From JBBQSN01 sp038213835 (lineage in GTDB: Bacteria; Actinomycetota; Actinomycetes; Actinomycetales; CAWJMD01), in assembly GCA_038213835.1 (NCBI GenBank), contig JBBQSN010000032.1:1-24868 (forward strand): a stretch of DNA of 24,868 nucleotides. Direction: 5' to 3'. The notes below the pieces were generated by a model, which worked only from the letters and a program-made list of their open reading frames with translations, searched no databases and was not told where the DNA came from. This document shows positions 1 through 6,364 of this stretch, in pieces; within the stretch, counting starts at the first letter, position 1, and each line of letters opens with the position of its first letter. A program made the position numbers and the translations under genes.

Positions 1-223
1 GAACCCGCCCGTCTGGTTCCAGCAGGTCGACGAGCACCGACCGGGGCGGGGGCGCGTCCACGTCGACGTCTCGGTCCCGCACGACGTGGCCAGGGCCCGG
101 GTCGCTGCGGCCGTCGCCGCCGGCGGGACGGTCGTCTTCGACCGGCACGCCCCCGCCTGGTGGACGCTGGAGGACCCCGAGGGCAACCTCGTCGACGTCG
201 CCACCTGGCAGGGCCGCGACTGA
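1..223 (+). CDS. VOC (glyoxalase-like) family protein, C-terminal part only
   Basis: The reading frame is open from base 2 to the TGA at 221-223 and runs in from the left edge, so only the last 73 residues are visible. They read as the end of a glyoxalase/bleomycin-resistance (VOC) fold: a beta strand with VHVDVSVP, a helix, then WWTLEDPEGNLVDVATW. The DPEGN..D block is the usual last strand pair of Glyoxalase_6-type proteins. Such proteins bind a small molecule or metal between paired beta-alpha-beta-beta-beta units; the substrate cannot be told. The gene converges on the pentapeptide-repeat gene, with 15 bases between the two stop codons. Confidence 0.8.
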   Translation, partial: NPPVWFQQVDEHRPGRGRVHVDVSVPHDVARARVAAAVAAGGTVVFDRHAPAWWTLEDPEGNLVDVATWQGRD

Positions 224-242
224 CGCCCCCGCGGCCGGTCAG
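220..242. terminator. Hairpin formed by the two convergent stop codons
   Basis: CTGAC (220-224) pairs with GTCAG (238-242) around a 13-base GC-rich loop. The left arm holds the TGA of the VOC gene and the right arm holds the complement of the TGA of the leftward pentapeptide gene. There is no T-run on either side. It could act as a weak bidirectional terminator; the stem is only five pairs. Confidence 0.3.
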
Positions 243-1069
243 GTCGCGGACCTGCCGAGTGAGCTCCGGGTCGCGGTGTCGCAGCGCCCGGCGGCCAGCT
301 GGGGGCGGGTGAGGAAGAGCGCGTCCCGAAGGTCCGCCCCGCGCAGGTCGGCACCGCGCAGGTCGGCCCCCAACAGGTCGGCGTGGCGCAGGTCCGTCCC
401 CCGCAGGTCGGCCCCGATCAGCAGCGCTCCGCGCAGGTCCACCGCCCGCAGGTCGAGACCCCGCAGGTCACGGCCGACCAGGTCGGCGCCGGGCGAGAAC
501 CGCTGCGGAACCGGCCCGGACTGCCGGTGCTGCCGACGGACCTCGGCACTGACCTCGCGCAGGAGCGCCCCCACCTCGCGCCGCACGCCTGGAAGGTCGG
601 TGCCGAGGAGGGCGGCGACCGGTTGGTCCGTCAGGGCCAGGACCTTGCGAACCAGGTTGTCAAGTCCAGAGGGTTGCGCGCGGAGTCGTCCTGCCTCGCG
701 GAGGTGGGTGAGCATCTCGTGCAGCTGGTGCACCACGGGCAGGGCGGCGAACATCGCCGCAGCCGACGCCGGGTCGTCGCGCCACGACACCTCGGCGAAG
801 GTCACCTGGGACACGTGCTGGCCGGCGCCGAAGCAGTCGTAGACCGTGCAGCCCCTCCAGCCCGCCTCGCGCAGCCGGTCGTGGATCCTGCACCGGTCAT
901 CCGCCAGCAGGTTCTTGCACGGCACCCCGGCCGGCTTGTCGACCGGGAAGTCCGCCGAGCGCGCGAACGGCAGCGCCACGCAGCACAGGCCGAAGCAGCG
1001 CGAGCAGTCGGGGACGAGGTCACGTCCGGCTGCCTCGCGGGCCGAGCCGCCGACCGACCCGAGGCTCAG
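239..1069 (-). CDS. Cys-rich pentapeptide-repeat protein
   Basis: About 276 residues. The N-terminal part has eight cysteines in the order C22, C25, C29, C30, C51, C60, C74, C79 (CSRCFGLCC, then PCKNL, RCRIHDRL, GCTVYDCFG), which resembles a YkgJ-like metal or Fe-S binding cluster. A helical middle follows, and residues about 195-255 are pentapeptide repeats of the A(D/N)LRG type, which fold into a right-handed beta-helix. The start is a problem: there is no ATG, GTG or TTG in frame near the Cys cluster. The only nearby option is a CTG at 1067-1069 that overlaps the TGA of the upstream VOC gene, implying translational coupling. The gene is last in a leftward group with the VOC and MFS genes. 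Family identity is clear; biochemical function is unknown. Confidence 0.8.
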   Translation of the reverse strand: MSLGSVGGSAREAAGRDLVPDCSRCFGLCCVALPFARSADFPVDKPAGVPCKNLLADDRCRIHDRLREAGWRGCTVYDCFGAGQHVSQVTFAEVSWRDDPASAAAMFAALPVVHQLHEMLTHLREAGRLRAQPSGLDNLVRKVLALTDQPVAALLGTDLPGVRREVGALLREVSAEVRRQHRQSGPVPQRFSPGADLVGRDLRGLDLRAVDLRGALLIGADLRGTDLRHADLLGADLRGADLRGADLRDALFLTRPQLAAGRCDTATRSSLGRSAT

Positions 1070-1458
1070 GGGTTCGCCGCCCGTTCCGCGTCGCCCCGCA
1101 GGATGCAGAACTCGTTGCCCTCGGGGTCGGCCAGCACCACCCAGCCGCCACCCTCGGGGGTGCGGGTGTCGTCGACCTCCCGCGCCCCGTGCTCGATCAG
1201 CCGGGCCAGCTCCTCGTCGCGCGTCCCCTCGACGGGCATCAGGTCGAAGTGGATCCGGTTCTTCACCGACTTGCCCTCGGGCACCTCGATGAACAGCACC
1301 CGGTGCACACCGTCCGGGGCGAAGATCATGCACTCGTCGTGGCCGGGGAGGTTGGGGTCGTCGGGGTCCTCGCGGTAGCCGAGCACGCCGCACCACCACA
1401 CCGACTGGGCGTACGCGTCCGCGCTGTCGACGGTCGTGTGGGACAGGTAGGACGTCAT
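1066..1458 (-). CDS. VOC family protein (glyoxalase-like)
   Basis: 130 residues from the ATG at 1456-1458. The first strand SHTTVDSADAYAQSVWWCGVLGY, the middle ECMIFAPDGVHRVLFIEVPEGK and NRIHFDLMP, and the final VLADPEGNEFCIL are the standard elements of a single-domain VOC protein of the Glyoxalase_6 group. Actinobacteria encode many of these; most are untested, and some act in resistance to antibiotics or on small ketones. It lies 32 bases behind the MFS gene on the same strand and probably shares its transcript. Its TGA overlaps the proposed CTG start of the pentapeptide gene. The in-frame region upstream of this ATG reads as non-coding, so the short start was preferred. Confidence 0.85.
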   Translation of the reverse strand: MTSYLSHTTVDSADAYAQSVWWCGVLGYREDPDDPNLPGHDECMIFAPDGVHRVLFIEVPEGKSVKNRIHFDLMPVEGTRDEELARLIEHGAREVDDTRTPEGGGWVVLADPEGNEFCILRGDAERAANP

Positions 1459-1490
1459 CGCGCCACCGTGGTGCCCGCGCGCGGCACCCG

Positions 1491-3002
1491 TCAAACGCCT
1501 TCGGCGCCGGGACGGGCGGGCCGGGGAGCGACCCGCGCCGTGCAGGCGGGAACCCGTTCGGGTTCGACCGCGGGGCCGGTCGCGGTCGGGGTTGCCGGCC
1601 CGCTCGCAGGGTCCGCACGTCGCAGCTGCGCGGGTGCGTCCTGCCGGGCCGTCTCCGGGGCCTTCCGAGGGTCCTGCTCGGTCGCGTGCTCTCCGTGCAC
1701 CGTCCCGGAAGGCATCCTTGCGGCACCGTCGTCGAGTCGCCGGGACTGCACCAGCGACCACCCGGCCCAGGCCAGGCCGGGGACGGCGACCACCGCCACG
1801 GCGACGGCCACGGTCGTGCGCTCGGCCAGGGCTCCGGCGATCAGCGCGCCACCGCCCTGGACCGACATCAGGGCGCCCTGCGCGAGCGAGAAGGCCGTGG
1901 CCCGGTTGGCGTGCGGCAGCCGTGAGCCGAGGATGGTCCCGATCGAGACGGTGAGCGAGGCAAGCGCCCCGAGCAGCAGCAGCGGTACCACGCCGGCCAG
2001 CAGCGCCGGCACCGTCAGCAGGAGCGCCACCGACACCGAGAGCGCGGCGAGCACCACGAGGGACGAGATCCGCAGCAGCCGGGCGTGCGAGCCGGTGTGC
2101 GGCAGCACGAACATCGCCGACAACGCGCCGGCCGCGATCACCGCCGACAGCAGCCCGGCGCGCTCGGCCCCGGCGCCGGCGTAGGCGTCGGCGTACAGGA
2201 CGACCAGACCCTCGGCCGCCATGATCGGCATGCTCGCCAGCACGAGCAGCACCAGGGCGGTGAGCAGCAGCCGGTCGTCACGGTAGACCCGCGCTGCGCT
2301 GCCCACGTGGGCGGCGACACCGCGCAGGTCGGACCAGTGCCGTTCAGCGGGTTCGGTCGAGGCCCGGGTGGTGGTCCGCATGGCGGCGATCAGTGCGGCC
2401 GACAGCACGAACGTCGCCGCGTTCACGGTCAGCGCCCACGACGGGCCTGCCAACGCCACCAGGCCGCCGCCCACGGCGTACCCGACCAGCAGGCCCGCCT
2501 GGTAGGAGGCATTGAACAGCATCAGGGCGCTGCCGTAGTGCTCCGGCCCGGCGAGGTCGGGCAGGGCGGCCGACCGGGCGGCCTCGAACGGCGGGCTGGA
2601 CGCGGCCGCCACGAAGACCAGGACGAACAGTGTCCACACCGGCATCGGCAGCCAGGCGACGAGCAGGAAGACGACGACGCGGACCAGGTCGCTGACCACC
2701 ATCACGCTGCGGTGCGAGAACCGGTCCGCGAGGGTGGACAGCACCTGGCCGAGCCCCAGCCAGGGGGCGAGCGAGACGGCGGTGACCGCGGCCGTGGCGA
2801 ACGGCGAGCGGGTGCGCTCCAGCACCAGGTAGGCGAGCGCGAGCCGGGCCGACCAGTCACCGATCTCGCTCGAGACCTTGGCCATCCACAGCAACCGGAT
2901 GTCGTGGTGCCGCAGCGGCACGGCCAGGGCGCTGACGCGGTGCCGGACCCAGGACGTGCTCGGACCCGGGGCACGCGTCGAGCGCTGCTGTCGCCTGGCC
3001 AC
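1491..3002 (-). CDS. MFS transporter with hydrophilic C-terminal tail
   Basis: 503 residues from the GTG at 3000-3002. That start was chosen because AGAGG lies about nine bases upstream; another GTG at 3009-3011 is in frame but has its purine run too close. The body is a 12-helix major facilitator of the MFS_3/EntS-like type: an N-terminal HHDIRLLWMAKVSSEIGDW, the loop ADRFSHRSVMVVSDLVR between helices 2 and 3, and a central loop near residues 195-215. The last about 75 residues are Pro/Ala/Arg-rich, without predicted structure and probably cytoplasmic. The family mostly exports drugs, siderophores or metabolites; the cargo is not identifiable. It is the first gene of a leftward group with the VOC and pentapeptide genes. 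Confidence 0.85.
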   Translation of the reverse strand: MARRQQRSTRAPGPSTSWVRHRVSALAVPLRHHDIRLLWMAKVSSEIGDWSARLALAYLVLERTRSPFATAAVTAVSLAPWLGLGQVLSTLADRFSHRSVMVVSDLVRVVVFLLVAWLPMPVWTLFVLVFVAAASSPPFEAARSAALPDLAGPEHYGSALMLFNASYQAGLLVGYAVGGGLVALAGPSWALTVNAATFVLSAALIAAMRTTTRASTEPAERHWSDLRGVAAHVGSAARVYRDDRLLLTALVLLVLASMPIMAAEGLVVLYADAYAGAGAERAGLLSAVIAAGALSAMFVLPHTGSHARLLRISSLVVLAALSVSVALLLTVPALLAGVVPLLLLGALASLTVSIGTILGSRLPHANRATAFSLAQGALMSVQGGGALIAGALAERTTVAVAVAVVAVPGLAWAGWSLVQSRRLDDGAARMPSGTVHGEHATEQDPRKAPETARQDAPAQLRRADPASGPATPTATGPAVEPERVPACTARVAPRPARPGAEGV

Positions 3003-3226
3003 CGTGATCACCTCTGCTGGTCGCGGACGGCGTGCCCGTCCGCCCCGACGTGACCGATCCGCTTCCTTTTGTACTGCATCGCGACGTGATGCGGCACCTC
3101 TTGAGCGTGCAAGGTGCATCAGGACGCCACCGCCACGCTCCTCCCTACGAACCACCAGGCCGAACCGCTCCCGGCGACGAACCCCGGAGCAGAGCCGGAA
3201 CGGCACGACCGACGAGGAGGACGACG

Positions 3227-3391
3227 ATGTGGGACACCGCGGACGAGCCGGGACCCGTCGTGCACCTCTCGCACGCGCTCCCCTGCACCCGGTGCGGGCA
3301 CGAGTCGCACCAGTTCCTGGCCTGCTCGGACGTCTGCGCGTGCGAGCCGCCGACACTGCCCTGGCTCCCCGCCCGGTCGACCGCGGCCTGA
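3227..3391 (+). CDS. Small Cys/His-rich protein, possible zinc binder
   Basis: 54 residues from the ATG at 3227, which has an excellent Shine-Dalgarno (GAGGAGG) six bases upstream; the longer in-frame reading upstream looks non-coding. The centre is CTRCGHESHQFLACSDVCAC, with C20, C23, H25, H28, C33, C37 and C39 as possible metal ligands; the rest is acidic at the N-terminus and Pro-rich at the C-terminus. I recall similar short uncharacterised actinobacterial proteins with a VRCGH...H...C core, but assign no function. It is divergent from the MFS gene across 224 bases and convergent with the methyltransferase, with 13 bases between stop codons. Confidence 0.75.
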   Translation: MWDTADEPGPVVHLSHALPCTRCGHESHQFLACSDVCACEPPTLPWLPARSTAA

Positions 3392-3407
3392 CCGCCCGGC
3401 CCGGTCA
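3389..3407. terminator. Hairpin built from two opposed stop codons
   Basis: TGACCG (3389-3394) and CGGTCA (3402-3407) are perfect complements around a 7-base loop CCCGGCC. The left arm begins with the TGA of the small Cys/His gene, and the right arm ends with the complement of the methyltransferase TGA. There is no T-run. It may be a compact bidirectional terminator; the six-pair GC-rich stem is moderate evidence. Confidence 0.45.
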
Positions 3408-4196
3408 GGACGACGGTCGGCTCCCGCGGACGGCGAAGGCCCTGGCGGTGAGGTGCACCGTGCCGTCCGCGCGCACCGGGAGCCGGTCGACCACCTCGTC
3501 GCGCAGCCGTGCCCGGGCGGCCTCGGGCAGCCCGGCCACGTACGCCGGCGCCGGGCCGGTGCCACCGAGGAACGGCACCCAGTAGTCGTCGACGCCGGTG
3601 AAGACCAGGGGCACCTCCAGGTCCCGGGTCCGCACCTGCACCAGGCCGGCGGTCTCCAGCAACGAACGCAGGGCGGCGGGCCGGCAGACCGGGAAGAGCT
3701 CTCCCTGGTCGAGCGTCACCACGCCGGGGTCCAAGGCCGTTGCGGCGTCCCAGAACAGTCGGATCATCTGCATGCCCTCGGCGTAGTCCCAGACGTACAG
3801 ACCCATCTCGCCGTCAGGACGCAGCACGCGGACCATCTCCGCCACCGCCGCGGCCGGGTCCGGCACGAAGTTGAGGACGAGCCCGCTCACCACGCGGTCG
3901 AATCCCGCGGTGGTGAACGGCAGCCTCCCGGCGGTGGCCCGGACCACCTCGACCCCTGGCCGCGCCCGTGCCGTGGTCAGGAGGCCGGCACTGGGGTCGG
4001 CGCCGACGACCCGGCCAGACGCGACGGTGCCGACCACCGCGCCGGCCAGGACCCCGGTGCCGCAGCCGACGTCCAGCCAATCGAGGTCGGACGGCGGTTC
4101 GAGCCAGGTCAGCAGCCCGGCGGCGACCAGCGCGCTCCAGCGACCCATGTAGCGCTGGTAGCGCTCGCCGTCGGCCCAGGTCGTCGTCGCGCCCAC
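3405..4196 (-). CDS. Class I SAM-dependent methyltransferase
   Basis: 263 residues from the GTG at 4194-4196, which has GAGGTGG about six bases upstream; a GTG at 4203-4205 is an in-frame alternative. The N-terminus GERYQRYMGRWSALVAAGLL is typical of the Methyltransf_11/25 group found widely in actinobacteria. Motif I is LDVGCGTG at residues 41-48, followed by an acidic residue in VVGADPS, ATAGRLPFTTAGFDRVVSG and the post-motif LRPDGEMGLYVWDY. The enzyme would transfer a methyl group from S-adenosylmethionine to an unknown acceptor in the cytoplasm. It is a single leftward gene, divergent from ppgK. Confidence 0.85.
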   Translation of the reverse strand: MGATTTWADGERYQRYMGRWSALVAAGLLTWLEPPSDLDWLDVGCGTGVLAGAVVGTVASGRVVGADPSAGLLTTARARPGVEVVRATAGRLPFTTAGFDRVVSGLVLNFVPDPAAAVAEMVRVLRPDGEMGLYVWDYAEGMQMIRLFWDAATALDPGVVTLDQGELFPVCRPAALRSLLETAGLVQVRTRDLEVPLVFTGVDDYWVPFLGGTGPAPAYVAGLPEAARARLRDEVVDRLPVRADGTVHLTARAFAVRGSRPSS

Positions 4197-4312
4197 GTCG
4201 TCCACCTCGTTCCCGCCGGGCCGCAGCCACTCTGCTCTCCAGTGTGGCCGCACCCCTCCTGACCACGGAAGGCCCGTCGGCGAGTTCCCGCCCCGTCGTC
4301 GCAGCCGCGCAC

Positions 4313-4318
4313 TAGGGT
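4313..4318 (+). promoter_or_regulatory. -10 box of ppgK, leaderless layout
   Basis: TAGGGT fits the actinobacterial -10 consensus TANNNT and ends eight bases before the ATG of ppgK. That places the transcription start at or next to the start codon, and no Shine-Dalgarno is present. No clear -35 box is visible. Confidence 0.5.
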
Positions 4319-4326
4319 TCTCGCCC

Positions 4327-5127
4327 ATGGAGGACTCGCCGTCCCGTCAGGACCACGTCGCCCACCCGCTCGGCATCGACTTCGGGGGCTCCGGCATCAA
4401 GGGGGCCCCGGTCGACCTCGGCACCGGCACGTTCGCCGCCGACCGGGTCCGCATCCCCACCCCTGAGCACTCCACGCCCCAGGCCGTCGCCGAGGTCGTG
4501 CGCGAGCTGTTGGCGGCCTTCCCCGAGCACACCGGCACCCCGGTCGGCATCACCGTGCCGGGCGTCGTGCGGCACGGGGTCGTCCAGTCGGCCGCGAACA
4601 TCGACGAGGCCTGGATCGGCACCGACGCCGACACCCTCTTCACCCGCACCCTGGGCCGCGACGTCCACGTCGTCAACGACGCCGACGCCGCCGGCATCGC
4701 CGAGGTCCGCTGGGGTGCGGCGCTGGGCGTCAGGGGGTTGGTCGTCGTCACCACGCTCGGCACCGGGATCGGCTCGGCGCTGATCATGGACGGCCGGCTG
4801 GTACCGAACTCCGAGCTCGGGCACCTCGAGATCGACGGCCACGACGCCGAGTCCCGCGCCGCCGCCAGCGCGCGCGAGCGCGAGGGCCTCTCGTGGCAGG
4901 AGTGGGCCGAGCGGCTCACCCGCTACTACCGCACGGTCGAGATGCTGTTCTCCCCTGACCTGTTCGTGGTGGGCGGCGGCGTCAGCAAGAAGGCGGAGAA
5001 GTTCCTGCCGCTGATCGACGTCCGCACCCCGCTGGTGCCGGCCACGCTGCTGAACACCGCCGGCATCGTCGGCGCGGCCGCGTGCGCCGACGACGAGGCG
5101 CGGGGGCGGTCGGACGCGGTCGGGTGA
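4327..5127 (+). CDS. ppgK: Polyphosphate glucokinase (ROK family)
   Basis: 266 residues, the usual length for actinobacterial PpgK. It phosphorylates glucose to glucose-6-phosphate with inorganic polyphosphate, and often ATP, as donor. GIDFGGSGIKGAPVDL at residues 16-31 is the phosphate-1 loop, VNDADAAGIAE at 116-126 carries the catalytic Asp, TTLGTGIGSAL at 142-152 is the phosphate-2 loop, and ELGHLEIDGHDAESRAA at 163-179 is the sugar-binding region. LFVVGGGVSKKAEKF near residue 215 is the adenosine-side motif. The start is supported by the -10 box at 4313-4318. It is divergent from the methyltransferase and 234 bases ahead of the pirin gene, so it is probably transcribed alone. It implies glucose use tied to stored polyphosphate. 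Confidence 0.93.
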   Translation: MEDSPSRQDHVAHPLGIDFGGSGIKGAPVDLGTGTFAADRVRIPTPEHSTPQAVAEVVRELLAAFPEHTGTPVGITVPGVVRHGVVQSAANIDEAWIGTDADTLFTRTLGRDVHVVNDADAAGIAEVRWGAALGVRGLVVVTTLGTGIGSALIMDGRLVPNSELGHLEIDGHDAESRAAASAREREGLSWQEWAERLTRYYRTVEMLFSPDLFVVGGGVSKKAEKFLPLIDVRTPLVPATLLNTAGIVGAAACADDEARGRSDAVG

Positions 5128-5322
5128 TCCTCGAGCGGGTCCACGTCCCGGACCACTGTCGCCCGCCGGCGACCCAGTGGCCGATGTGCCTGCCGTGGCC
5201 CGGCTCGCCGACGAGGGCTCGACCTCACGACGCCCCCGCAGCGCTACCTGCCGCACCTGCTCGACGACTCCCTGCCCGGCGCCTGAGGCGTCGTGGCCCG
5301 GGAACAGACCTGGGCGCCCACC

Positions 5323-5356
5323 GGTTGAGGTGGTTGAATGTTGAACAACTAGGAGG
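5323..5356 (+). promoter_or_regulatory. Candidate operator and RBS upstream of the pirin gene
   Basis: This AT-richer patch contains three spaced GTTGA elements (5323, 5333, 5340) and the interrupted palindrome TGTT-G-AACA (5339-5347). AGGAGG (5351-5356) five bases before the ATG is a full Shine-Dalgarno. Pirin genes are often controlled by a MarR- or HxlR-type regulator, and the repeats could be such a site. No regulator gene is adjacent here, so the operator call is inference; the RBS is firm. Confidence 0.35.
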
Positions 5357-5361
5357 CCGCC

Positions 5362-6339
5362 ATGCCCGCGATCACCGTCCCTGACCTCACCGTCCTGCCG
5401 CGCATCGCGCGACCCGGAGCCGACGCCCCGCAACGACGCGTCCGTCAGGTCACCACCGCACCGAGCGGCTACGAGGGCGAGGGCTTCCCCGTCCGCCGCG
5501 CCTTCGCCGGCGTGGACCTCTGCGACCTCGACCCCTTCATCCACATGGACCAGATGGGCGAGGTCGAGTACGCGCCGGGCGAGCCGAAGGGCACCGCGTG
5601 GCACCCGCACCGCGGCTTCGAGACGGTCACCTACATCATCGACGGCACCTTCGAGCACTCCGACTCCGAGGGGGGCGGCGGCGTCATCACCGACGGCGAC
5701 ACCCAGTGGATGACGGCCGGCTCCGGCCTGCTGCACATCGAGAAGCCGCCGGAGTCGCTGGTGATGAGCGGCGGGCTGTTCCACGGCGTACAGCTCTGGG
5801 TGAACCTGCCGAAGGCGCAGAAGTTCCACCCGCCGCGGTACCAGGACCTGCGCGCGGAGCAGCAGTCGCTGCTCACCAGCGCTGACGGCGGGGCCCTCGT
5901 CCGGGTCATCGCGGGAGACGTGGACGGCCACCAGGGGCCGGGCGGGACGCTCACGCCGATCACGGTCGCGCACGCCACCGTCTCCCCGGGAGCGGGTCTG
6001 GAGCTGCCCTGGCGCGCCGACTTCAACGCCCTCGTCTACGTCCTGGCCGGTCGCGGCACGGTCGGTGTCGAGCAGCGCCCGGTGCGCAAGGGTCAGCTGG
6101 TCGTGCTCGGCACGGGAGAGGCGATCACCGTCACCGCCGACCGCAGCCAGTCCGGCAAGGAGCCGGACCTCGAGCTGCTCTTCCTCGGCGGCCGCCCGAT
6201 CCGCGAGCCCGTCGCGGCCTACGGCCCGTTCGTGATGAACACCAGGGCCGAGCTGCTGCAGGCGTTCGAGGACTTCCAGGCCGGCCGCCTCGGTCGGATC
6301 CCCCCGCAGCACGGGCCGGACCGCGTCATCACGACCTGA
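5362..6339 (+). CDS. Pirin family protein (bicupin)
   Basis: 325 residues with a strong AGGAGG ribosome-binding site. The N-terminal cupin has the pirin metal-binding set HPHRGFETVTY (H81, H83) and GSGLLHIEKP (H125 and E127), matching the two His, one His and one Glu that hold iron in human pirin and E. coli YhhW. The second cupin is the Pirin_C domain around residues 200-300 (GAGLELPWRADFNALVYVLAGRG). Bacterial pirins have been reported as quercetin 2,3-dioxygenases and as modulators of central metabolism; which applies here cannot be told. With all four ligands present the protein should bind metal. It precedes the acyl-CoA ligase by 25 bases, but that gene has its own -10 box. Confidence 0.92.
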   Translation: MPAITVPDLTVLPRIARPGADAPQRRVRQVTTAPSGYEGEGFPVRRAFAGVDLCDLDPFIHMDQMGEVEYAPGEPKGTAWHPHRGFETVTYIIDGTFEHSDSEGGGGVITDGDTQWMTAGSGLLHIEKPPESLVMSGGLFHGVQLWVNLPKAQKFHPPRYQDLRAEQQSLLTSADGGALVRVIAGDVDGHQGPGGTLTPITVAHATVSPGAGLELPWRADFNALVYVLAGRGTVGVEQRPVRKGQLVVLGTGEAITVTADRSQSGKEPDLELLFLGGRPIREPVAAYGPFVMNTRAELLQAFEDFQAGRLGRIPPQHGPDRVITT

Positions 6340-6351
6340 CCGGCTCGGCCC

Positions 6352-6357
6352 TAGGCT
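6352..6357 (+). promoter_or_regulatory. -10 box of the acyl-CoA ligase gene, leaderless layout
   Basis: TAGGCT (TANNNT) lies in the 25-base gap after the pirin stop codon and ends exactly seven bases before the ATG at 6365. Transcription would start at the A of the ATG. There is no Shine-Dalgarno and no clear -35 box. Confidence 0.5.
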
Positions 6358-6364
6358 TGATCCC

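Noticed and set aside
3114..4262. A 382-codon plus-strand frame opposite the methyltransferase gene
   Set aside because: The methyltransferase on the minus strand has its SAM motif; the plus frame is Gln/His/Gly-rich without recognisable domains.
5128..5322. Possible remnant of a gene between ppgK and pirin, with a readable short frame ending near 5286
   Set aside because: Only about 20 residues read sensibly (ending LLDDSLPGA), there is no start or family match, and it cannot be separated from chance.
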